IMG/VR virus record: IMGVR_UViG_3300043464_002758 | Location: 1-24,136 of that record | Reading direction: 5' to 3' (one strand) | DNA: 24,136 bases | From: a virus | In this document: piece by piece, positions 16,428-22,152 of the stretch | Position numbering within the stretch: position 1 is the stretch's first letter | Layout: each line of letters begins with the position of its first letter | The notes under the pieces: model-generated | The model's input: only the letters and a program-made list of their open reading frames with translations | Told to the model about the DNA's origin: nothing | The model's database searches: none | Position numbers and translations under genes: made by a program

Positions 16428-17068
16428 CGGTACTGCCCCCAGTTGACAGTGCCGAGTAGCGTCTCGGCGGACATGGGCACGGGAGCGAATCGGACCTCAG
16501 AAACGCTCTCGCGAGTGCGATACCAGTGGGACAAGATGAGAAGCATCGCGTGGCGGGCGGGGACCGGCACGTCGGCTCCGGTGGTTCCGTAGCCCGCCCA
16601 CCACGAGATGACGACGTCGTTCTCAGCGCCGCGCGATGACGGCCATGTTCCGTTCCACTGCGGGCGGATGACGGCGGGGGTCGAGTCGCGGTCCGTCCGA
16701 AAGTTCGTGAACGCCACTGGCGAGAAGTTGTCCGACGGGATGTACTCGACGACGACCGCGTCCGCCATGACAGGAGGGCGGGGGAGTGGCAGGTCCCAGG
16801 CGGGGAAGTAGTCGAGCTTCATCCGAAGCTGGGTCCGCAGGAGAGTGCGGTCGACGTAGTTCTCGACGTAGTGTCTCGCGGCCGTGATCAGGGAGGCGAC
16901 GTACAGGTCGTCGTCGGTGAAGTCTGAGTCGATCCTGAGGTGCTGCTTCGCCTCGGCAACGGACACGGGCTCGACGAGCGGCTCCGTGACCCGAACGAGA
17001 GATCGGTATCTCAGGTTGACGCGAGAGATAATCTCGATGGAGCGGCTGAAGCGAGAGGGGTACGTCAT
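16424..17068 (-). CDS. Head-tail connector protein, gp6/gp15-like (214 aa)
   Basis: The segment PLVEPVSVAEAKQHLRIDSDFTDDDLYVASLITAARHYVENYVDRTLL (about residues 29-77) is the standard signature of the HK97 gp6 / SPP1 gp15 connector family, an all-helical protein forming a ring below the portal. A beta-containing insertion and a C-terminal helical segment (PARHAMLLILSHWYRTRESV) complete the usual layout. At 214 residues it is somewhat longer than the roughly 100-residue minimal family members, but this longer type with a C-terminal domain is common. It overlaps the neighbours by four bases at each end. Confidence 0.9.
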   Translation of the reverse strand: MTYPSRFSRSIEIISRVNLRYRSLVRVTEPLVEPVSVAEAKQHLRIDSDFTDDDLYVASLITAARHYVENYVDRTLLRTQLRMKLDYFPAWDLPLPRPPVMADAVVVEYIPSDNFSPVAFTNFRTDRDSTPAVIRPQWNGTWPSSRGAENDVVISWWAGYGTTGADVPVPARHAMLLILSHWYRTRESVSEVRFAPVPMSAETLLGTVNWGQYR

Positions 17069-17268
17069 TTCGCCCGCCGCTTCTCTGTGACGACCGCTCG
17101 CTCGGCCCGCGAGGTGTCCTGGTCGGCTCGGTCGACGGCAACCGAACGCTCCTCGCGGGCGGGCTCGGCTGCGCCCTCGGCGATCCAGTTCTTGGCGAGC
17201 GGGTCATGCACGTCAGCCACCTGCCCGGCCTTGTACCAACTCCAGTCTCGAAGCATTCTGATTTTCAT
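17065..17268 (-). CDS. Small head-region protein, unknown function (67 aa)
   Basis: ATGA overlaps at both ends bind it to the glycosyltransferase gene before it and the connector gene after it. The first 37 residues (MKIRMLRDWSWYKAGQV then HDPLAKNWIAEGAAEP) match a small family I recall in phage head modules, where it usually sits right before the connector gene. The last 30 residues are charged and probably disordered. A role in head completion or as a capsid accessory is only inferred from place. Confidence 0.72.
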   Translation of the reverse strand: MKIRMLRDWSWYKAGQVADVHDPLAKNWIAEGAAEPAREERSVAVDRADQDTSRAERAVVTEKRRAK

Positions 17269-18038
17269 TGCGGCGCCCTTTTGATTGATTTCTCTGCGTG
17301 ATCTTCACTGCCCCAGGCCTCTGGCGGCCGCTTGCCTCCGGCCTCCCAGAAATGCGTCGGGTACTGATGCATCGCCTTCAACCGCTGGTCGGGCCAAGTG
17401 ATCACAAGCTCCGCGTGACCGATCGCGACCTGCGGGCACACGGCAACGGTGTTGCCAGCCTTGCGGAATCGATGCCAGAATTCGATGTCCGGGTCTCGCC
17501 TTCCGTCCCCCCAGTCTCCGTCTGGGCCAGGGATGCCGATGAACCACGGCTTCTCCATTCGTCGCAGGGCCGCCGTGCGGATGATCGTGAGCCCGAAGTG
17601 TGCCGTGTCGACGGGCTGGGCCGGGCTCTCCCACCACTCGGACGGCAGGGTCACGGTCACGGGCCCCTTGTCTGTCGCGAGGCCCTCCGGAGTGAACATC
17701 AGCGTCTGGTCGTCACGCTTCGTCTGAAGTGGAGCCAGAGCGTCGACGCCGCTGATCAGCATTGCGCCCATCAGCCGGTTCACGCAGTCGGGCTCGAACA
17801 CAGAATCGTAATCAATCGTGATCACGAACTGGTTGCCGGCCTCCTCCTTAGAGAGGTCCGTGAGGAGCCGTGACATGGTCTGGTCCCAGAACGCGCCGGT
17901 CCCCTTATGGATTTTGATTCCATGAGGGGCGAGCGCCGAGAAGACCGTGAAGAAATTGTCCTGGAACCCCAGGCGGGGCACCGAGAAACAGGCGGCTACC
18001 TGAACGTCATGCTCGACGTTGCCAACGAGGACTCGCAT
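17265..18038 (-). CDS. GT-A-type glycosyltransferase embedded in the head module (257 aa)
   Basis: The sequence shows a short GT-A-type core. FVITIDYDSVFEPDCVNRLM carries the DxD motif (D76-x-D78) that binds a metal-coordinated sugar nucleotide. HFGLTIIRTAAL (about 147-158) is the usual second conserved segment. DPDIEFWHRFRKAGNTVAVCPQVAIGHAE (about 182-210) supplies an acidic residue, the FWxxxxxxG helix and a conserved His. It has no membrane segment or signal peptide, so it should act in the cytoplasm. The donor and acceptor are unknown. Placed between a head protein and the connector genes, it may modify a virion protein or host surface material. Start: ATG at 18038 with GGAG about nine bases upstream. 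Confidence 0.82.
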   Translation of the reverse strand: MRVLVGNVEHDVQVAACFSVPRLGFQDNFFTVFSALAPHGIKIHKGTGAFWDQTMSRLLTDLSKEEAGNQFVITIDYDSVFEPDCVNRLMGAMLISGVDALAPLQTKRDDQTLMFTPEGLATDKGPVTVTLPSEWWESPAQPVDTAHFGLTIIRTAALRRMEKPWFIGIPGPDGDWGDGRRDPDIEFWHRFRKAGNTVAVCPQVAIGHAELVITWPDQRLKAMHQYPTHFWEAGGKRPPEAWGSEDHAEKSIKRAPQ

Positions 18039-18071
18039 TCATTCGCTCCAAGCCCTCCGGTGAAATAGGCT

Positions 18072-18087
18072 TGGGCATCCATGCCCA
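18072..18087 (-). other. Small inverted repeat in the gap before the glycosyltransferase gene
   Basis: TGGGCAT-CC-ATGCCCA forms a near-perfect palindrome in the 66-base gap between two head genes. In the transcribed direction it is followed by a weakly U-containing stretch (AGCCTATTTCA). It could be a weak terminator, an RNA stability element or chance. Confidence 0.35.
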
Positions 18088-18104
18088 GACGAGTCGTCCT
18101 TGAC

Positions 18105-18533
18105 TCAGCCGGAAACGTAGCTGTTGACACCGGCGGTCGCGGCGTTGTACGGCATCTCGTGAGCCTTCGAGAGGCGAGCAGCCGTCACAACGGGAACCGT
18201 GTTGCCGGGGGTCGTCACGACCGTGATGTACCGCTTCTTGGCACGCAGGTCGAGGTTGAGCCGAGCCACGGCGCCGTTCTTGCCGGTCGTCGCACCGGCA
18301 GCGGCCGTGACCGTCATGCCGGTGATGTCCGTCTGGCCGCTGCCGGCCGTGTCGCTCTCCTGGAGCTTCAGCACGGTGGCGTAGCTGGACGTTGCCGCCG
18401 AGAACGCGCCGTAGCAGACGTCGACCGAGAGGTACTCGTGGCCGATCGTGTCGATCTCGTGGCTGTGGGTGGCGTTGGACGCGACCGAGGCCGTCACGCG
18501 AACGTCGGACTTCGTGGCTTCCAGATGGTTCAT
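18105..18533 (-). CDS. Head-associated structural protein, possible decoration protein (142 aa)
   Basis: First gene after the major capsid gene, separated by 46 bases, with GGAG ten bases before the ATG. The protein is beta-rich: YLSVDVCYGAF, a strand SYATVLKLQESDTAG, then NLDLRAKKRYITVVTTPG, ending HEMPYNAATAG. From memory, proteins of this length and with the DLRxKKRYITV strand recur directly downstream of capsid genes in GC-rich phages and are annotated only as structural or hypothetical. Capsid decoration or stabilisation would fit the position. No helix-rich, enzymatic or signal sequence is seen. Confidence 0.65.
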   Translation of the reverse strand: MNHLEATKSDVRVTASVASNATHSHEIDTIGHEYLSVDVCYGAFSAATSSYATVLKLQESDTAGSGQTDITGMTVTAAAGATTGKNGAVARLNLDLRAKKRYITVVTTPGNTVPVVTAARLSKAHEMPYNAATAGVNSYVSG

Positions 18534-18579
18534 GTTCTATCTGCTCCGGGAAAGGTTTGGGTAAGTGTGTCCGTACAAA

Positions 18580-20052
18580 TCAGGAGAGGGCCGTGCGGAG
18601 ACCGACGAGCGGGCCAGCCTTCGTGTTGTCGCCGCAATCGTGGGTGACCGCATCGAACCTTGTGGTCGCCACGATCAAGGTCTGGTCGAGTTCCGCGTAG
18701 CGGTCGACCGAGGTCTTGATCTGGAGGCCACGACGGGTCGCGTACATCGTCGAGAGCGACAGGTCGCCCAGGAGGAACTTGACCTTGCCGGCGTCGACGC
18801 CGAGGTTCGCGTCCATTGTGTGGACGAAGTTCACTGGATATCCCAACAGACGCATTTCGGGAGCTTCAGCAAGGTTCGAGGCGTTGTTGCCGCCCGTCAG
18901 CTTGCCCTGGTTGGTCAGGCCGAGACGCTGCACGCTGGCGGCGAACACGGCCGGCGAACAGTACCATGCTGCGCGAGCGCGACTGTAAACCGGAAGCCGA
19001 GCGGCCGCGTTCACGAAGTCGTCGATCGTCAGGCTGGTCACGGCCGTGTTGCCGGTTGCGGCGGTCACGAGGCTACCGTTGTGGTTGCCGTCGGCAACCT
19101 TCACCGCAGCACCCACGATCCCGCCGTCTTCGCCCGAGCCCGTGCCCACGAAGCCCACGCGATCCGTGAGAATCGCGATGGACCGAGCGATTTCAGTCGT
19201 CAAATAATCGGCGAGATTGATGACGGTCGCGTCTTGAAGGAGTTCCGAAGACATGCGGTTCGAGACCGCCACCTTCTTCGCCACAAGCTGCACGCGGTCC
19301 CACGAGGCGTCCGAGTCCGGAATGCTCGTGTTCTCGCCAATAAAATAGGCCTGGAGGCCGCCGACCCGGCGAGGCACCACGAGGGTGTCCGAGTTCATGT
19401 TGACGTTGCGAGCGTTCGCGGCGAACACTCCATACTGCTCGACCAGCACGACGATTTCGTTGAGGACCTCCTCCGCCACGAACAGGCCGCCGAGCGAATT
19501 GACGCCCTCGCCCTGAGCGCGGCTGTCGACCACGCCGTGGTCCGTACACCACCGAGTGGCGTCGCGGTCGCCGAACAGGGTCGACTTGAAGTACATGCCA
19601 GCGCGATAGGCACGCTCTTCGGCGTTGGGACCCTTGAAGCCACGGAGACGGCCGGCACCGGGAAGGTTGTGGTAAATCTGCGTCACGGATCGGCCCTCCT
19701 TGGCCGGGGTGTTGTTAACTGCGGCCACCGAAGCGGGGGTCGCCTTGTCCAGGACAGTGCGAAGTTCGAGTTCCTTCGCGGCAACAGACTCATAGAACTT
19801 GATGCGGTCGCGAATCTTCTCGGCCCGCTCACAGAGGCAGCGAATCTTCTTCTCCTTCGACTCCTCCTCCTCGTACTCCTCTTCGGGAGACTCGGACTTG
19901 GTCTCATCCTCTTCCATGCCGGCCTTCTCGGTCGTCTTCTCGGTGTCGACCTCGGTGTCCTCGATGCCACCCTCTTCCTGGAGGGCGCCCATCTCGGCGA
20001 GGACGGCGGCGAGTTCGTCGAGCAGTTGCTTGACCTTGGACGAGGCTTCCAT
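18580..20052 (-). CDS. HK97-fold major capsid protein with long N-terminal delta domain (490 aa)
   Basis: Builds the icosahedral shell. Residues 1-115 form a helical, very acidic scaffold-like delta domain (KVKQLLDELAAVLAEMGAL, then a Glu-rich tract at about 56-66, then CERAEKIRDRIKFYES) that the prohead protease should remove. The shell domain contains GVNSLGGLFVAEEVLNEIVV (about 183-202), the family's GGxLVPxxV-like motif, then DTLVVPRRVGG, SWDRVQLVAKKVAVSNRMSSELLQDA and the C-terminal FLLGDLSLSTMYATRRGLQIKTSVDRY. I start it at ATG 20052, preceded by AGGAAG. An upstream in-frame ATG at 20100 would add 16 residues (MAPVCHHTHTNQEANH) that look like untranslated leader. Neighbours (protease before, connectors after) agree. 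Confidence 0.95.
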   Translation of the reverse strand: MEASSKVKQLLDELAAVLAEMGALQEEGGIEDTEVDTEKTTEKAGMEEDETKSESPEEEYEEEESKEKKIRCLCERAEKIRDRIKFYESVAAKELELRTVLDKATPASVAAVNNTPAKEGRSVTQIYHNLPGAGRLRGFKGPNAEERAYRAGMYFKSTLFGDRDATRWCTDHGVVDSRAQGEGVNSLGGLFVAEEVLNEIVVLVEQYGVFAANARNVNMNSDTLVVPRRVGGLQAYFIGENTSIPDSDASWDRVQLVAKKVAVSNRMSSELLQDATVINLADYLTTEIARSIAILTDRVGFVGTGSGEDGGIVGAAVKVADGNHNGSLVTAATGNTAVTSLTIDDFVNAAARLPVYSRARAAWYCSPAVFAASVQRLGLTNQGKLTGGNNASNLAEAPEMRLLGYPVNFVHTMDANLGVDAGKVKFLLGDLSLSTMYATRRGLQIKTSVDRYAELDQTLIVATTRFDAVTHDCGDNTKAGPLVGLRTALS

Positions 20053-20082
20053 GTGATTCGCTTCCTGGTTTGTGTGCGTGTG

Positions 20083-20100
20083 GTGGCAAACAGGTGCCAC
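20083..20100 (-). promoter_or_regulatory. Hairpin in the capsid gene leader
   Basis: GTGGCA (20083-20088) and TGCCAC (20095-20100) form a 6-bp stem with a 6-base loop, just upstream of the capsid ribosome binding site. The segment 20094-20102 (GTGCCACAC on the plus strand) is also a perfect 9-base inverted copy of 20159-20167, so alternative pairing with the terminator-like hairpin is possible. Confidence 0.4.
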
Positions 20101-20152
20101 ACGTTCAAACTATTTGGAAGCGATCACTCACCCAAAGAAGGGCAAAAGAGAA

Positions 20153-20173
20153 AGTGTTGTGTGGCACAACACT
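20153..20173 (-). terminator. Terminator-like hairpin between zinc-finger gene and capsid gene
   Basis: A perfect 9-bp stem AGTGTTGTG / CACAACACT with a 3-base loop. In the direction of transcription it is followed by TTCTCTTTTG, a U-rich tail; on the opposite strand it is followed by ATTTTTG, so it could work both ways. Its first arm overlaps the stop of the zinc-finger gene. It separates early head genes from the capsid gene and may either terminate partly or protect a processed capsid mRNA. The tail is not a pure U run, so strength is uncertain. Confidence 0.6.
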
Positions 20174-20363
20174 ATTTTTGATGGGCTCGACGCCAGCAAA
20201 TCGAACGCACGTCGGTCGCCGTGACCACGGAGCGGGCAGGGTTGCCGCACACTTGGCACTTGAGATACCGGACTTGAAACTCGCCGCTCTGCCGCGAGCT
20301 TCTGGTTGCCATGAGGCCACAACAGCCAGGGCGGGAACACTTATCACCACTGCGAAGAGACAT
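20172..20363 (-). CDS. Small zinc-finger protein, Ogr/Delta- or Com-like (63 aa)
   Basis: A four-cysteine zinc-binding pattern is visible: C9-x4-C14 (with an extra C15) and C36-x2-C39, with a basic stretch (ATRSSRQSGEFQVRYLKCQVCG) between. This spacing and the RYLKCxVCG end resemble the small Ogr/Delta and Com zinc proteins of phages, which act as transcriptional activators (Ogr) or translational activators (Com). A ribosome binding site AAGGAG (20372-20367) lies three bases before the ATG and overlaps the stop of the preceding gene, so it is coupled. A hairpin covers its stop codon. A regulator of the downstream capsid operon is an attractive but unproved reading. Confidence 0.7.
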   Translation of the reverse strand: MSLRSGDKCSRPGCCGLMATRSSRQSGEFQVRYLKCQVCGNPARSVVTATDVRSICWRRAHQK

Positions 20364-20370
20364 AGGCTCC

Positions 20371-22152
20371 TTACCTTCTGGAAAACTTACCCTTCACCGT
20401 CTGCACGGCATCGTGCGCGAACGAATGCACAGGGGCCGTGAGATACGTCGCCACGAGGACGTCCGACGCATGCCCTGCGGCGAGCGTGAATCCATTCCGA
20501 ACTAGCTTCGAGACATAGGCGGAAGAGCTTTTCTTCACGACCACCGAGATCGACTTCGGCGTGGACTTATCAGCGATTTCTTTGACGCGGGAGATTTCCT
20601 TCGTTGTCAGTTCGCCCGTGGCTCGCCTGGGGTAGACGGTGATCGTTTTCTTGTCGACCTCGACGCTGAAGGTCTTCTTGCCGTCTTTGTCGCGGATCGT
20701 GAGGCGTAACGAGTTCCCCTTCGTGTCGGCCGACGACTCCGGAGCGCCCCCGAGCTTCTGGACAAGGTCACCGACCTGCTTCGTGTCCATCCCGAGCTTC
20801 TCGATCGTCTTCTTCACTCGCGTCGGCCGCATCTGGTTGTCGTAGATGCCCTTCACCGCGCCGGTGGTGGCGCCGATGGCGGCGGCCGGCTTGACCACGG
20901 CAGGCCCCCCGGTGAGAAGGCCAGTGATCGCGCCCTTGATCCCGCCCTTGACGGCGCCGGATGCGGCGGCGGCGACGACTCCGGAGGCGCATGTGTTGCC
21001 AGAAGAGAACTTCCCGCCCTCGTCTCGCCCGCAGTCGCGTGCCTCCGCGAACGCGAGCAGGCTGGCGTAGCGGGCGTCGAGCTTCGCCTTGAGCCTTTGC
21101 TTCGACGAAAGGCCGTCCCATGATTTCTTCGTTTGATCCGGATCGTTCACGACCTCGATGTCGTACTTTTTCCCGCCGGCGAAGAGCCTCTTGGCAATCG
21201 TCTTCGGAAACGCTTCTTTGGCAAAGCCCTTGATTTGCTTCGCCTCTTTGTCCGAGACCTTGTCGCTCGTGTAGATCGTGGCCCCGTAATAGCCCATGTG
21301 GATGAAGTGCGTCTCGTTGTTGTTCCGGTCGCGGATGAAGATGTTCACGCCCTCATCGCCGCGAGTGGAGTCGATCTCGACGATGGAGTTGCTGACCTTG
21401 CCACCCAGGTCGCGGATCAGCTTCTTGATCTGCTTCTCCGTGGTCCTCATCTGGTAGAGCTTGCGGGCCACCTTCGTCTGCACCTTGTCAGACTTCGTGC
21501 GGACGTTGCGGATTCGCTCGCCCTTGCTGTTGGAGATGCCGCACGAGTTGTCGACCCCACCGCCGTCGCCGGTTGCACAGAATGCTCGCATCTCCACGCC
21601 GTCGAGGTCGTACTCAAACTCGTCGCTGCGGCTCGACTTGTTAATGACCCTGCCGATGATCCCCTTCGTGTCGAGCACAACCGGCGAGACGGGCGTCACA
21701 TCCGAGACCGGGTATCCGTACTTTCCGGCGGGCGTGACGTAGTGCGGGCTGCCTGGGGCAACGTGATGCTTATCGCGATCCGCGTCGAAGTCCTTCTTCG
21801 TCTTATAGAACTTCGGCTCTCCGATCTTCATCGTTCCGACGAGCGTTGCCTTGCCCTTGCCGGTTCGCACAATGCCAACCGTCTTGCCGACATAAGGGCG
21901 AAGCGAATCTGTAGGGCGAGTCTCGATCGTTTTCTTGCCGGCCAGAATCTGCCCAGTGAAGTCCTGTGTCGAATCGTTGATGTTGATGCCGATCCGACAC
22001 TTGTTCCCGTCTCCGAACTTCCCGTCCGGAGTACGGCCGCAATCCGCCGCTCCAGTGACGGCGCCACCGCCAGCGTTCGTCCCCGCACCCATGGCGCGGG
22101 CCTGCGAGAACGCGACCAGGGCTGCGATACGGCAGTCTGTCGAGAGGCTCAT
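20371..22152 (-). CDS. Modular protein: Cys-motif, ASCH-like domain, two related alpha/beta domains, glycine zipper (593 aa)
   Basis: Starts at the ATG 22152-22150, sharing one base with the protease stop (TGATG). In order: a short helix, Cys motif 1 (C38-x13-C52, CGRTPDGKFGDGNKC); an ASCH-like domain at about 55-165 (GQILAGKKTIETRP, YVGKTVGIVRTGKG), a fold often tied to RNA binding or nuclease activity; Cys motif 2 (C192-x11-C204, CATGDGGGVDNSC); an alpha/beta domain at about 235-335; Cys motif 3 (C374-x13-C388, CGRDEGGKFSSGNTC); a glycine-rich zipper at about 390-436; and a second alpha/beta domain at about 440-570. The two domains are related to each other and to one in the protease extension. 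Function is unknown. It may be an internal head protein carrying injected or regulatory modules. Confidence 0.75.
   Translation of the reverse strand: MSLSTDCRIAALVAFSQARAMGAGTNAGGGAVTGAADCGRTPDGKFGDGNKCRIGININDSTQDFTGQILAGKKTIETRPTDSLRPYVGKTVGIVRTGKGKATLVGTMKIGEPKFYKTKKDFDADRDKHHVAPGSPHYVTPAGKYGYPVSDVTPVSPVVLDTKGIIGRVINKSSRSDEFEYDLDGVEMRAFCATGDGGGVDNSCGISNSKGERIRNVRTKSDKVQTKVARKLYQMRTTEKQIKKLIRDLGGKVSNSIVEIDSTRGDEGVNIFIRDRNNNETHFIHMGYYGATIYTSDKVSDKEAKQIKGFAKEAFPKTIAKRLFAGGKKYDIEVVNDPDQTKKSWDGLSSKQRLKAKLDARYASLLAFAEARDCGRDEGGKFSSGNTCASGVVAAAASGAVKGGIKGAITGLLTGGPAVVKPAAAIGATTGAVKGIYDNQMRPTRVKKTIEKLGMDTKQVGDLVQKLGGAPESSADTKGNSLRLTIRDKDGKKTFSVEVDKKTITVYPRRATGELTTKEISRVKEIADKSTPKSISVVVKKSSSAYVSKLVRNGFTLAAGHASDVLVATYLTAPVHSFAHDAVQTVKGKFSRR

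Noticed and set aside
20053-20100. Start of the capsid gene at 20100
   Set aside because: The added residues MAPVCHHTHTNQEANH lie over a hairpin and the AGGAAG ribosome binding site of the 20052 start.
20053-20171. A sigma-70-type promoter before the capsid gene
   Set aside because: Only poor -35/-10 candidates such as TTGGGT and TAGTTT are visible, so I do not call one.
18565-20181. A 538-codon plus-strand open frame opposite the capsid gene
   Set aside because: It mirrors the capsid codons; the protein is Arg/Val/His-rich without recognisable motifs, and the minus strand encodes a clear HK97-fold protein. High GC at third positions opens antisense frames.
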